Below the pieces are notes generated by a model that was not told where the DNA came from, made no database searches, and worked only from the letters and a program-made list of their open reading frames with translations. The translations under genes and the position numbers were made by a program. A DNA stretch of 64,000 nt from the NCBI GenBank assembly GCA_023548195.1, contig JAJHZJ010000496.1, forward strand, positions 9,868,070-9,932,069, read 5' to 3'. Source of the stretch: Bettongia penicillata ogilbyi (lineage: Eukaryota > Chordata > Mammalia > Diprotodontia > Potoroidae). Below, in pieces: positions 1 through 10,985 of the stretch. Each line of letters starts with the position of its first letter. Position 1 is the first letter of the stretch.

Positions 1-270
1 TTCATCCTTTGTTTCTGAAGAGGGTCATGACATCAGAGAAATGATGACATAACTTGCACTTGACTTCTTTTTGAGTGAAGGAGGGCTGTGCAGGGTCACC
101 AACCTCACTTTCTCCTCCTGAGTCCTCTGCCTCAACGACCAGATATTCATCCAGATGACTGGAGACAGCCCAGGATGCAATGGGGAGACCTTGACCCCTT
201 TAGGCTGGCCTTTTCAGGTACTTATTTAGAGGGAGGTAACACCCATATAGGGATGTAAGTTACCCATCTT
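1..270 (-). mobile_element. Marsupial SINE type B, 3' part
   Basis: Reads in reverse complement as the distal body of the same SINE type seen complete at 55124-55436: shared segments include the AGAGAAATGATG stretch near 35, TTGCACTTGACTT near 53, and the CCAGATATTCATC segment near 140. After about 190 the sequence departs from the other copies, so this is either a variant 3' end or a second repeat abutting it. The element may continue left of the window. Confidence 0.6.
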
Positions 271-447
271 AAATAACAAGTTTTCTTTTTCTTTTCTCTT
301 CCTGTTTATCTTTTTAATTGTCATTAACTATGGTCCAAGATAAATCCAAATAGAAAAGTATTTTTGCTACTTAAGGGCAGGGGCTTATTTTTCTTCTTTT
401 TTTCAGTCCCAGCATGTGACAGGGTGATGTGTCTACGTAAACATGTG

Positions 448-453
448 TTTATA

Positions 454-485
<32 letters not shown>

Positions 486-575
486 CACATATACATATAT
501 TTGAGTGTACATATATGTGTGTGTTGTATATATGTATTTGCATATCTATGAGAGAGAGAGAGAAAGAGAGAGGGA
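448..575. repeat. Compound microsatellite (TA)n then (GA)n
   Basis: TA-rich tract with TATG/TACA variants (about 448-540) followed by a short (GA)n run (548-575). It lies immediately 5' of the SINE at 607. Confidence 0.9.
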
Positions 576-606
576 GGTTTGCAAAACAAATGAGATATCT
601 TATTTG

Positions 607-850
607 AAACAGCTAGGTGGCTCAGCAGATGCAGTGCTGTGCCTGGGGGTCAGGAAAACCTGGGTTCAAAACAAGCCTCAGACACTTACTAGCTGCATGA
701 CCCAGGACAAATTATTTATCCCTTTGTGTCTCAGTTTCCTCATCTATAACAAAGAGATCTAGAAGGAAATGGCAAACAACTATAATATTTCTGCCAAGGA
801 AACCCTATACAAGGTCATGAAAAGTTGCATATGGCAGTGACAATAAAAAA
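607..850 (+). mobile_element. Marsupial tRNA-derived SINE, type A
   Basis: Sense copy with a tRNA-like head (CAGCTAGGTGGCTCAGCAGA), a B-box-like GGTTCAAAA, the MIR-like core (CAGTTTCCTCATCT), the type A tail (GGAAATGGCAAAC near 768, then CCAAGGAAACCC) and a terminal A-run. Several percent diverged from the better copy at 5986. Confidence 0.8.
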
Positions 851-867
851 ATCATTTTTGAGCCTAA

Positions 868-1046
868 TAACAGCACTGTGATACAGGTGTCATTATTATT
901 CCCATTTTCAGTAGAGCTGAGGTAGGTTAAATGACTTCCCCAAAGTCATGCAACTAATTCAATATCTGTGGCAGGATTTGAACTCACATCTTCCTGACTT
1001 CAAATCCAGCATTCCATCCACAATACCACTGCACTGGCTGCTAACA
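868..1046 (-). mobile_element. MIR/CORE-SINE
   Basis: Antisense MIR: ATTATTCCCATTTTCAG, then GTTAAATGACTTCCCCAAAG, then GGATTTGAACTCACATC (reverse of the tRNA B-box region). It is followed at 1047-1080 by a fragment ending AATAAATGTTTATTGAA, as in L2/MIR 3' ends. Confidence 0.75.
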
Positions 1047-2129
1047 CATAGTACAGTTTTAATAAATGTTTATTGAACAGAATTTGATAGGGTAGAAGAG
1101 AATGGAACAGAACAGAACTCTTGGTACCTAATTATCTTTGAACCTGGTGGCACAGGACTCTGACCAGAATGTGTCAATGGAAGTTTATATCTTCTGCAGA
1201 AGGAAAAGATTTGGTTAATGAGGAGTATCACTGGATGTAAAAATGCCCCTTCTCCTATATGGCAAGCTAAGAGATTGACCATAGTATGGCTGGTAGACTG
1301 CAACCTTAATGACTACCTTAATGACTGCAATTTCCCTGAAGTCACAGAGAGTGGATTATCTATCTTAGCCTCAAGTTGGTTTTTTTTTTCAGTGCCCTAG
1401 GATATAGCCCATTGGTTTCTGATAACTGGAACTCATTGAAGGTTTGAGGCACATACCTCAGTTACTTCAGTCATTCCTATAATAATAGTAAAATAAGGTT
1501 ATGGGGGAGGAGCCAAGATGGCAGAGTAGAAAGATTCACATATGCTAGCTCTGAACCCACAGCCCATGGATTTCCTGTGAAAAGAACTCCCCACAAATTC
1601 TGGAGCAATGGAAGCTGCGCAACAATGGAGTGGAGTAGATTTCTGTTCCAGGGAGCCCTGAAAAACCGGCACCAAAGGTCCATTGCACACCGAGCCCAGA
1701 GCAGAGCCCAGCTGTGACTTGGCCACGCGGCCCCAAGAGGACCAGATCCGAGCAGGCTTCAGGGATGGAAATTCCAGTGGCCACTAGGGTCCCTCCACCC
1801 ACAAGCACTACAGGTCAGTGAGAGAGACTTCTGGGCTGGCCGAGAGGGGAGCAGGGTGTCTCCATAACTCAGGCCCCCTTGGGAGGCAGCGACAGAGGCA
1901 GTGGCGGCCAGGGAGTCCCGGAGCAAACAGGACCTCAGATCCATTACTGAAGATCTCTGCATAAATCCCCTGAGGGAACTAAGCCTGGGAGGCAGCCCTG
2001 CCCCCACCTGAGAACCTGAATTTGATCTTACCCTGAATAGCAGCCCCACCCACCGCTGAAAGCCCTGAGGCTGGGAAGCACCATTTGAATCTCAGACCCC
2101 AAGCACTAGCTGGGCAGATCTAGGTAGGG

Positions 2130-3059
2130 GTGAAGAGGAATCTCAGAAGTCAAGTAACTGGCTGGGAAAATGCCCAGAAAAGGGAAAAAAATAAGACCAT
2201 AGGAGGTTACTTTCTTGGGGAACAGATGTTTCCTCCTTTCATTTCCGATGGAGAGGAGCAATGCTTGCCATCAGGAAAAGATGTGGAGGTCAGGGCCTCT
2301 GTATCCCAGACATCCGAGGTGGATGTCTGGTGGGCTCAGGCCATGGAAGAGCTCAAAAAGGATTTTGAAAATCAAGTTAGACAGGTGGAGGAAAAACTGG
2401 GAAGAGAAATGAGAGAGATGCAAGAAAAGCATGAAAAACGAGTCAATACATTGGTAAAGGAGACCCAAGAAAATAACACCTTGAAAATTAGGCTCACTCA
2501 ATTGGCAAAAGAGGTTCAAAAAGCCAATGAGGAGAGGAATACTTTCAAAAGCAGAATTAGCCAAATGGAAAAAGAGGGTCAAAAGCTCACTGAAGAAAAT
2601 AGTTCTCTCAAAATTAGAATGGAACAGATGGAGGCTAATGACTTTATGAGAAACCAAAAAATCACAAAACAAAACCAAAAGAATGAAAAAATGGAAAATA
2701 ATGTGAAATATCTCATTGGAAAAACAACTGACCTGGAAAATAGGTCCAGGAGAGACAATTTAAAAATTAGGGGACTACCTGAAAGCCATGATCAAAAAAA
2801 GAGCCTAGACATCATCTTTCATGACATTATCAAGGAAAACTGCCCTGATATTCTAGAACCAGAGGGCAAAATAAGTACTGAAGGAATCCATCAATCATTG
2901 CCTGAAAGAGATCCAAAAAGAGAAACTCCTAGGAACATTGTGGCCAAATTCCAGAATTCCCAGGTCAAAGAGAAAATATTGCAAGCAGCTAGAAAGAAAC
3001 AATTTCAGTATCATGGAAATAAAATCAGGATAACACAAGATCTAGAGCTTCAACATTAA
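2130..3059 (+). pseudogene. HAL1/L1 ORF1p, 309-codon open frame
   Basis: L1 ORF1-type RNA-binding protein. A long charged coiled coil (about residues 70-195, heptad-like E/K-rich with NTLKIRL and SSLKIRM segments) precedes an RRM-like domain (from about residue 205, RSRRDNLKIRGLPESHDQ) and the start of the C-terminal domain (RETPRNIVAKF, KEKILQAARKKQ). Human L1 ORF1p has matching elements (RxNLRLIGVPES, RATPRHIIVRF, MLRAAREK). The likely native start is the ATG at 2171, as in copy 2. A 1-base deletion just after it puts that ATG out of frame, so the open frame runs from an upstream ATG at 2130. A second indel near 3045 ends the frame early. It lacks 4 codons present in copy 2 (near 2470). Not expected to be functional. 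Confidence 0.8.
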
Positions 3060-3390
3060 GGGATTGAAGGGCATGGAATAGGATATCCCAGAAGTCAAAG
3101 GAACTAGGACTGAAACCAAGAATCACCTACCCAGCAAAACTGAGTATAATACTTCAGGGGAAAAACTGATCTTTCAATGAAACAGAGGACTTTCAAGCAT
3201 TCTTGATGAAAAGACCAGAGCTGAAAAGAAAATTTGACTTTCAAACACAAGAATGAGAAGAAGCATGAAAAAGCAAACAGCAAAGAGAAGTCATAAGGGA
3301 CTTACCAGAAGTGAACTGTTTACATTCCTACATGGAAAGACAATATTTGTAACTCTTAAAGCTTTTCAGTATCTGGGTAGTTGGTGGGAC

Positions 3391-3478
3391 CACACACACA
3401 CACACACACACATGCACACACATACACACATGCACACACACATACACACATGCACACACATACACACATGCACACACA
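3391..3478. repeat. (CA)n microsatellite in HAL1-like copy 1
   Basis: CA repeats punctuated by ATGC/ATAC units. It sits just after TAGTTGGTGGGA, the same position as (CA)n in copy 2 and (GATA)n in copy 3. Confidence 0.95.
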
Positions 3479-4338
3479 GAGACAGAGAGCACAGAGTGAA
3501 TTGAATAGGATGGGACCATATCTTAAAAGAAATTAAGGTAAATGGTGAGAGAGAAATGTAGTGGGAGGAGAGAGGGTGAAATGGAATGGGGTAAATTATC
3601 TCTCATTCAAGAAGCAAGCAGGAGACTTTTTAGTGGAGGGAAAAAGAGGAGAGCTGAGAGAAAAAGATGAAGTTTACTCTCATCACATTCGACTAAAGGA
3701 AGGAATAAAATGCACACTCATTTTGGAATGAAAACCTATCTCACAATACAGGATAGTGAGGGAGAAGGAGATAAGGGAGGATGATGGAAGGGAGGGCAAT
3801 GGGAGGAGGGAGCAATTTGAAGTAAACACTCTTGGGGAGGGACAGGATCAAAAGACAGAATAGAAACAATGAGGGGCAGGTTAGGAGGGATGGTAATCCA
3901 GTTAGTCTTACACAACACGACTATCAGGGAGGTCATTTGCAAAACTACACAGATATGGCCTATATTGAATTGCCTGCCTTCCCAAAGGGAATGGGTGGGG
4001 ATGGAGGGATGGGGAGAATTTGGAACTCAAAGTTTTGGGAACAACTGTTGAGTATTGTTCTTGCTACTAGGAAATAAGAAATACAGTTAATGGGAAATGG
4101 AAAGTCATCTGGCCCTACAGGACAAAAAAGAAGATGGGGACAAGAGAAGAGAGGGATGATAGAAGAGAGGGTAGATTGGTGATAGGGGAAATTAGAATGC
4201 TCAGTGTATTGGCGTGGGGGGAGGGGACAAATGGGGAGAAAATATGGAACCCAAAATTCTGTGAAAATGAATGTAAAAAGTTAAATAAATATATATTAAA
4301 AGGGGAAAAAAAGCAAAATAATAGTAAAATAAAAAGAA

Positions 4339-4420
4339 TAATAACTGGCACTTAAATAATATTTTAAAGTTTCTAACGCATGTTATATACATTATAAAAT
4401 CAGGAATTCATATTTTATAG
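4339..4420 (-). mobile_element. MIR fragment
   Basis: Short decayed antisense MIR 3' end: AATAACTGGCACTTAAATAA then TTTTAAAGTTTCTAACGC, resembling the common marsupial MIR segment ACATTTATATAGCACTTT. It directly abuts the HAL1-like target-site duplication. Confidence 0.45.
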
Positions 4421-4699
4421 CTATGAGAACACATTTAACATTTCTTTGCTTTAGACAACTCCCTATGATTCGTCTACCAAGTTACGAATAGCTTGTGATC
4501 TGTGTCAATGCAAGGTAACATCACAATTTCTACAGTTATCAAAATCACATGGCATATGACGTTGTCTCTGAGACAAAAACTAGGAGGAAAAAAAAGAGGG
4601 GTGGAAGGAGAGAAAGACGAAGGGACTTCCACCTTGCTCAGTTTCCTGTGATGATATGCAAGAAGCTGGGGATGATTGAAATGATGTCCTCAGTTTAGG

Positions 4700-5110
4700 A
4701 TTTTCACAGAATCACTCAGTTGATAGGAATATTGGAAGCTGTCTAATCCATACTCATCTGGAAGAGAATCCCTGTTACATAACCCTAACTGGTCATCCAT
4801 TCACTTCTTATAGACCTGAAGGGACAGAGAGTCAATATCTCCCCCAGGGAGCTCATTTCACTTTTAAATAGTTCTAAGTGCTAGGGTACTTTCCCTTAAA
4901 TCAAGTCTATTTATGCATCTACCTCTCTTCTGGTTCTCCCCACTGTTCCTAGTTCTATCTTCTGAGGTAAGCAGAATAAACTTAATCCCTTTTTTGCTTC
5001 ATAGCCTTTTAAATATTTGAAGGCATCTATCATCTCTCCCCAGTCTACTCTCCTCCCGGCTAATTGTCTCCTTCAAGAAATTCCCTTATGACAACACTTT
5101 GTGTGGTAAT
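4700..5110 (-). mobile_element. CR1/L3-type LINE fragment
   Basis: Reverse complement of the CR1/L3 3' region. The recognisable series is ACAGAATCACTCAG, GGAAGCTGTCTAATCCA, CTGGTCATCCATTC, GGGAGCTCATTTCACTTTT, CTCCTAGTT-like (TGTTCCTAGTTCTATCTTC), AATATTTGAAGGCATCTATC and CTCTCCCCAGTCTACTCTCC. Similar fragments recur at 20180, 24480, 46707, 50095 and 57045. Confidence 0.65.
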
Positions 5111-5985
5111 CATTGCGAGGTCATTTTTACTTCCCAGTATGTTTCCCTGTAGCTTTTAATAGTAAATACTTTTAAAAATATCTAACATAGGGGCAGGTGT
5201 TGATAGGGGAGCCCTGTTCAGAGAGGGGGTAATGGTTACAGTGAAGGTTGTAGGGAGTACCAGTGAGCTAAGTTCTGGGGTTGGCTGATAGAATGAAAGA
5301 TGGGATAGAGAGACAGACTGGTTCTCTTGAATATCTCAACAAGTTGAAAATTTGCTGTCTATGAGTTCTCAACAAGGATAGATCACGATTGTTGTAGGAC
5401 TTAGGAGTCAAATTCTTTTGAGAGGTCCCAGGCACACAGAAGGGATCTATCTGGGAGCCGATGAAGAGCGTCACCAGGAGAATTTGAATTCCAAACTTCC
5501 AACTCCAAACTCAGAGTTCTATTCATTAGACTGCAAGGTTTTGGATGGGCGTGTAATGAAGGCTTTTTTGTAAAGAAATGACGATAAAAATAAGACAAGT
5601 TCTAAATCCAAGAACATTCTACTTTTAAATTATTAATAGTATTTTAACTGTAAACTGTATTAGTAAAATAAATGAGTGAGTAACATGAAGGAGACTTACC
5701 TATGTCTTTTTCACTCTACTTTTCCTTCTGTTTCCCCTCATAGACTCATCCTCATCTACCCATCTACCTGCCATGTTGGACACAATTGTTATTAATGTAA
5801 TGTTTTTCCCTGGCAAGTTTTTAATTGCTTTGTGAATTCTGTTGTCACAGTGTCACTTTCTATGATAAATTGTTTTGAATAAATAAAGATGTATTTTCAA
5901 ACTGTTAAGAAATTTTAGGGTCTCCCCTGGGTTACAAAGAAGCAAAACAGTTGCGATGGAGTTGCTACAAGGTAATAGCAACTCA
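5111..5985. other. Unassigned non-coding sequence
   Basis: No recognised repeat and no persuasive open frame. Minus frames at 5268-5598 have no recognisable domain. Contains an AATAAATAAAG context near 5880. Confidence 0.5.
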
Positions 5986-6235
5986 GGGGCAGCGAGGTGG
6001 CCCTATAGTGGATAGAGCTTCAGGCCTGAAGTCACAAAGATCTGAGTTCAAATGCTGCCTCAGACACTTACTAGCTATTTGACCCCGGGCAAGTCACTTA
6101 ACCAATTCATCTGTAAAATAAGGACACACTGGAGAAGGAAATAGTAAACCACTCCAGCATCTTTGCCAAGAAAACCCCAATGGACAAGTCCATGGGGTCA
6201 CAAAGAGTCAGACATGACTGAACAAAAATAGTAGG
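5986..6235 (+). mobile_element. Marsupial SINE type A, near full length
   Basis: Good copy: head GGGGCAGCGAGGTGG (5986), B-box GAGTTCAAATGC, CAAGTCACTTAACC, CATCTGTAAAATAAGG, then the type A tail GAAGGAAATAGTAAACCACT, CTTTGCCAAGAAAACCCC and GGGGTCACAAAGAGTCAGAC. Useful as the in-window reference for this type. Confidence 0.88.
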
Positions 6236-6589
6236 TGGCAAAGCAATGGCGATCTCCAGACTTGTTGAGAAAGACACAAGAGAAAAGGAAAAGGGGGCCT
6301 TATCTCCCCTTCCCCTCACACTAGGCACATTGGCATGTATGCACTGCTCATAGGGTACTGATGGTAGATAGGGGGAGAGTGGATAATGAGCATTTATTAA
6401 GCACTTATTATGTGAAGAAGGCTGAATAAATGCTCATTGGCAATGCCAAGCCCTGTCTGTGATGATTTTCATAGATAGTAAAAATTCTGGTCAGTCCCTA
6501 GTTGTTTCACTGGGGCCCATGGCAAGATGTTATACTTGAAAAGGGACTCATTAAAGTGATAGGTAGAGGACCCACCTCTTCCAAGAGGC

Positions 6590-6775
6590 CCATCTTGCTC
6601 TCCTCTCCCTCAAATTTATATATTACTTCCTTTAGGGATTGTACCTCACTGCCCATACTAGATTATATGCTCCCTGAGGTCTGTAAAGGTTTTTCTTTTT
6701 ATCTTTTAATTCCCAGGGTTTGCCACACAAGATTGGGTGGATAGTAGGTACTTTTTAAAAATTAAATAAATTAAT
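6590..6775 (+). mobile_element. L2 LINE 3' end
   Basis: Sense L2-type terminus: a pyrimidine-rich segment, CTAGATTATATGCTCCCTGAG, then TTTGCCACACAAGATTGGGT and GATAGTAGGTACTTTTTAAA, diverged from the L2 'agactgtaagctccttgagg ... catagtaggtgctcaataaa' pattern. Confidence 0.55.
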
Positions 6776-6780
6776 TATTG

Positions 6781-6804
6781 GATAGACAGACAGAGATAGG
6801 TAGG

Positions 6805-6837
<33 letters not shown>

Positions 6838-6838
6838 T
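6781..6838. repeat. (GATA)n/(GACA)n microsatellite
   Basis: GATAGACAGACAG, then GGTAGATAGATAGATAG, then GACAGACAGACAG. Confidence 0.92.
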
Positions 6839-6984
6839 TTCAAAGCTCTCAAAGAGAAAGAGAATATCCAGCTCATAGGAAAGGTGTTCTGCTTTGTGCA
6901 AGACATCTGCCTTAAAGAAGAAAAGGGGAGGGGGAGTCATTTATTAAGCATTTATTAAGCATTTTACTATGTGTGTGCTCAAGG

Positions 6985-7140
6985 TTGAAAGGCCAGAAGA
7001 GACTAAGAAATGAAAGAGAAAGAGACAAAAAGAGAGGTAAGAATAGGAAAGAGACAAACAGAATGACAAATGGACAGACAGACAGAGATGGAGAAATAGA
7101 CAGCCAGGGAGACAGAAAGAGAGAAAGCACCAGAGCAAAG
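6985..7140. repeat. Purine-rich (GA/ACAG) low-complexity tract
   Basis: Plus-strand purine-biased sequence with AGAGAAAGAGAC and GACAGACAGAGATGG units. The overlapping open frames are composition artefacts. Confidence 0.8.
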
Positions 7141-7249
7141 CAAGAAGACTTTCTTGTCTACATCTTTATCTTTCTACTAAAATTATTGGTTGGTTTTAGT
7201 GTAACATACATAGATATGACCATAATGACTTGCATAAATCAAGGGGTGA

Positions 7250-7425
7250 TGGAGGGGAAGAATATTGGACTTAGGACTTGGAAGACCTGAATTCTAGTCC
7301 TCGCTCAGACACTTGTGAGTCTTGTGACTTTGGACAAGTAATTTCATTCTCTGAGTTTTGGGTCCTGATTTGTTAAATAACGTTAGACTGAATGATTTCT
7401 AAGGTTTTTTGCAAGAACCAAATCC
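7250..7425 (+). mobile_element. MIR/CORE-SINE
   Basis: Sense MIR: GGACTTGGAAGACCTGAATT, TCAGACACTTGTGAGTCTTG, ACTTTGGACAAGTAATTTCA, and a decayed core. Confidence 0.7.
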
Positions 7426-7469
7426 AGTCGATCTACAATAACTATCTGGAGACCTATTTCCTGTCAGCA

Positions 7470-7660
7470 GTAATAACAACAGCTATTTCTATTCAACTTT
7501 AAACTTTGCACAGCTCTTTACATACCTTATCTCATTTGATCCTTATGAAAATACTGTGAGGTTGGTGCTACTATTAGCTCCTGTTTTACAAATGAGGAAA
7601 CAGATGCTGAATGACGTCAAGTGACTTGCGCAGGATCCACTGCTGTTAAGGTCTGAGGAA
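7470..7660 (-). mobile_element. MIR/CORE-SINE
   Basis: Antisense MIR: CAGCTCTTTACATACCTTAT, CTCATTTGATCCTTATG, ACTGTGAGGTTGGTGCTACT, CAAATGAGGAAACAGATGC, TCAAGTGACTTGCGCAGGAT. Confidence 0.78.
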
Positions 7661-8102
7661 GGAGTGATAACTAACAGCCAGGGCTATAAGAGATTTCCTG
7701 CAGGAGGAGGCGCCGATGATGAGACTAGAAGCAAGGGAAGGCTCCTAAGAGGCTGAAGTAAGGAAGGATTTCATGCCAAACATGGAAGACAGTCTGTGCA
7801 AAGGAGGAAGGACAATGTCAAGTTTGGAGAACATCAAGTTTGTTTGGAATACAGAGTAACTGAAATGAACTAAATGAATCTGCAGGGAGCCAGACTGTGA
7901 AGGACTTTAAACACCAACAAGTGAGAATTAGGTGAGATATTGTATGTGCCAGTATACCTTTAGAAGCATAAAGGTGTCATACAATTGGAAGATCACTAAC
8001 CATTGGGAGAATGCAGTCATTGTTTGTTAGCAAGATCTGTTCAGTTTTCTAAGGCACCATAACACATTCAATATGGCAGGGGAAAGAACACTACATTACT
8101 CT
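7661..8102. other. Unassigned sequence, possibly old repeat
   Basis: Contains GCCAGACTGTGAAGGACTTT near 7890, a motif I associate with interspersed repeats but cannot assign. No coding signal. Confidence 0.3.
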
Positions 8103-8323
8103 CCAAGACTCCATTTGGGATTTTCTTGGCAAAGGTACTGGAGTGGTTTGCCATTTCCTTCTCCAACAAATTTTACAGATGAATGAGGAAACTGAGGCAA
8201 ACAGGGTGAGATAACTTGCCCAGAGTCACACAGTAAGTATCTAAGACCAGATGTGAACCCACGAGAATGAGTCTTCCTGGCTTCAGGCTTGGTGCACTAT
8301 CCACTGCACCACCCAGCTGCCCT
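8103..8323 (-). mobile_element. Marsupial SINE type A
   Basis: Antisense copy: ATTTTCTTGGCAAAGGTACT, GGAGTGGTTTGCCATTTCCT, GAGGAAACTGAGGCAAACAG, CTTGCCCAGAGTCACACAG, ending CACTGCACCACCCAGCTGCC. A decayed sense MIR-like stretch follows at 8325-8430. Confidence 0.87.
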
Positions 8324-8430
8324 TCAAAGCAGAAGGTGTAAGTTCATATCCCCATTCTGGGACTTCTAGCCTGTCCTTAGTCTAATCACAACCCCACTGA
8401 ACATCTACTTCCTAATCCATAAAAAAACAT

Positions 8431-8884
8431 TAAGAGGAACCTCGAGTCCCCAATTCAAATCCTGCCTCAGACACAATTTTATCATCCTGGCACTTTACTT
8501 ATTCTACCTGTCTGTTTATGCAAAGTACTACCACACAAACATGGAAGTGCTATCTAAAAGCTATGGTTTCTCTTGTTATTGCTGTTATGTTATCATTTTC
8601 ATCATCATTTAAAACTCAAAGTCCTTCTCTTCTACCTCTAAAGCAGTATCAGTGCCTATCAGGAATTTTAAGCCTTCACTCTTTTGCCAACCTTCCATGG
8701 AGAACTAACCTGAAAAAGAGACCCCTTTACCCTATTAAAGAGAATGTTATGAAGCCCTGAATGGAGTCTTAGTGGAGATTCCCTTTCAGATTATAGTAGA
8801 TAGCTTCTGAAGCACTACTGCACTCTGAGGTTCTGTAATTCGTTTTAGCCTCTGGGTGCAGGAGGGAGGGGAGGTATGAACAGA
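8431..8884. other. Unassigned non-coding sequence
   Basis: An 80-codon open frame at 8518-8760 has no recognisable domain and no splice or promoter support. No repeat family recognised. Confidence 0.4.
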
Positions 8885-9110
8885 CATTGCAAAAAGAAAA
8901 ATTAGGTTTGGTCTCAGAGGGAAAAATTCCTAACAATCAAAGCTATCCAGAGATAGAATGAGTTGCATTGAGAAGTAGTAAGTCTTATTGGTAACTTTCA
9001 AACAGAGGCTGTGGTAAAGGAGTACCTTTTTCAGGTATGATTTTTCAGGTAAGATTTGAGGTATGTGTTGGATTAAAAGACCAAGGAGGTCAGTTCCAAT
9101 TTTTCATGAT
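8885..9110 (+). mobile_element. CR1/L3-type LINE 3' fragment
   Basis: Sense orientation of the CR1/L3 3' region, decayed: AAATTCCTAACAATCAAAGC, TATCCAGAGATAGAATGAGT, and GGATTAAAAGACCAAGGAGG (compare 'ttggactagatgacctctgagg'). Confidence 0.55.
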
Positions 9111-9354
9111 AAAAAACATCATGAAGAATTTTTGCTTTAGTAATCTTCTGGAGTGCATAGAATGATGGATTGGGTAGTTGCTGGGCTGATAAATTAACTG
9201 TGAAAGTAATGAAAATGATGTCCCCGTAATGCCAATATTATTTCAAAATTTAGTCATGCTGGCTGGTGACTTAATAAGACTCTCTTTGCTATTAAAAAGA
9301 AAAAGATAAAAGGGGGAGGGGGACTGGATTATGAAACTGTGGATAAGACTGTGT

Positions 9355-9400
9355 CTACACACACACACACACATACACACATACAAACACACACACTTCA
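9355..9400. repeat. (CA)n microsatellite
   Basis: About 45 bases of CA repeats with ATAC interruptions. Confidence 0.92.
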
Positions 9401-9444
9401 TCTCACCCCACCAATCAAATAAATTGGCCCACACATCTTATTGT

Positions 9445-10170
9445 TTCTACCTCTGTGTCACCTCTCCTCCAAATTCTTCTCCTTGTTCACATAGCTTTAC
9501 CTTCATTTAGGTCCTCATCACCTCTTTTCTGGACTAGAACACTGGACTGCTAACCCTGCCTCGAGTTTCCTCCCATTCCAACCTCTCCTGCACACCACTG
9601 CCAAACTGATTTTCCTTACAGATCTAGCGAGGTCACTTCGCTATTCAATAAATTCTAGCAACTTCCAATTGATTATACAATCAAAAATAAACTCCTGTTT
9701 GGTTTTGAAAGTTCTTCCTGACCCGGCCCCAGTCTATGTTTCCTCATTGTGTAATACTCCCCTTCCACTCTGTAGGACCTAGCCAAATTGACCTGTTTTC
9801 TTTTCCTCACAAATGAAATTCAGTCTCCCATTTCCATACATTTCTACGTGCCACTCCCCATGCCTCAAATATGCTTCATCCTCAGCACCTCCTCATAGCA
9901 TCCCTCCTTTTCTTCAAGATACAACTTAAGCACAGTCTTCTCCATGAGCCCTTTAGAGATCCACTCAGCTGCTAAGCCCTCCTTCCCACACTCCCTGGTT
10001 CTTATTCTCCACTTATTCTGTTTATGCTTGTACATGATCTATCTCCCTTGTTAGAAAGTCAGCTCTGTGAGAGAAAGGATTGTTCCAAATATTGTGATTG
10101 AGTCCCTTCTGCCTAGTACAGTACAATAATAGGTGCTTAATAAATGCTGATTGAGTAGTTGATTAGAACT
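9445..10170 (+). mobile_element. L2 LINE, about 0.7 kb of 3' region
   Basis: Long sense L2 match by landmarks in order: CCTCATCACCTCTTTTCTGG, CACACCACTGCCAAACTGAT, AAAAATAAACTCCTGTTTGG, TGACCCGGCCCCAGTCTATG, GACCTAGCCAAATTGACCTG, TACGTGCCACTCCCCATGCC, CTTCAAGATACAACTTAAGC, and a terminal GAAAGTCAGCTCTGTGAGAG then TAGGTGCTTAATAAATGCTG. These parallel the 3' end of the L2 ORF and its UTR. It is one of the best preserved ancient LINE pieces in the window. Confidence 0.82.
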
Positions 10171-10789
10171 CTGGGGATGTCTGGTGCATCCTTCTGGCCA
10201 AGAAGTCACATTATCATATCCCAAATAAGTGGTCAATCCACCTTCTCTTGAAGACTACTTAGTGAGGAGGAGGACTCTCCCTCCCTGAGCATCCCACCCC
10301 TCTGGATTGCTCCAAGTAAGAGAAAGCCATGACTTAAATCTAGCCCAAAAAAACCTCTTTCCATTTCTCTTCTCCAACCCTATTGCATTAATTCTTCTTT
10401 CTGGATAGCCATCATGTCTTCACCGGAGTTTTCATTTCCCTGTGCCCCCTGGTTTTTCTTCTCTAGATATTCTTCACCTTGTTAATGTCCTTCCTAAAAT
10501 GAAACAACTGAGAGCAGGAGGGAAACAGGTGGTAACCCTAGCCCCAGTGCTGTCAGACCCTTTCCTAACTCTATGATAGCAAGGAGAATACAGGCCTCTG
10601 GTCTGGGATCCACTGAAGTGCATCCTCTACTCTGTATTGGAAGCACAGAGTACAAGAGAGACAGGTGAGACCACTTTGGGGGCAGGATGATATGTCACTG
10701 GGGATTCAAGTTACCTAGGAGATTTTTCATATGTGGCTGAGTTTGTTTTCCTCTGAGTCCTTATATACCTGGGAAAAGTCTTGTGCATT
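10171..10789. other. Unassigned non-coding sequence
   Basis: No coding or repeat family signal that I can support. Confidence 0.35.
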
Positions 10790-10985
10790 AAGCAGATGGT
10801 ATGGTCTAGTGAATAGAGTGACAAAAGTGAGTTAGAAAGGCTTGAGTTCAAATTTCATTATAGATACTTTCTAGGCTGTGTGACTCTGGGCAAGTCATTT
10901 TATATATCTGGATCTCAGTTCCTTAATGAGTTTTTGAAAAGTATAATAATGCCACCTCTCTCTCAGGATTGTTTAAAGTCAAAGA
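10790..10985 (+). mobile_element. MIR/CORE-SINE
   Basis: Sense MIR: GGTATGGTCTAGTGAATAGA, GGCTTGAGTTCAAATTTCA, GTGTGACTCTGGGCAAGTCA, then a core with AATAATGCCACCTCTCTCTC. Confidence 0.78.

Larger units (their letters stand above)
1497..4316 (+). mobile_element. HAL1-like element copy 1 (ORF1-only L1)
   Basis: Full-length non-autonomous L1 derivative of about 2.82 kb. It is bounded by an exact 16-bp target-site duplication, AATAATAGTAAAATAA, at 1481-1496 and 4317-4332, which fixes both ends and shows L1-type target-primed insertion. Order: GC-richer 5' UTR beginning GGGGGAGGAGCCAAGATGG with a YY1-like motif at 1513-1522; ORF1 (2130-3059); residual ORF1 C-terminus to about 3255; a 3' UTR with (CA)n at 3391-3478; A-rich end with AATAAATA near 4284. 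No endonuclease or reverse transcriptase lies between ORF1 and the tail. HAL1 ('half-L1') families are known in mammals including marsupials and are presumed mobilised in trans by L1 ORF2p. In 120 bases of ORF1 I count 6 mismatches to copy 2. Confidence 0.88.

Noticed and set aside
505..762. 85-codon plus frame
   Set aside because: Runs from a TA/GA microsatellite into a SINE and has no independent features.
3253..3519. His-Thr and Val-Cys repeat peptides
   Set aside because: Translations of the (CA)n tract within HAL1-like copy 1.
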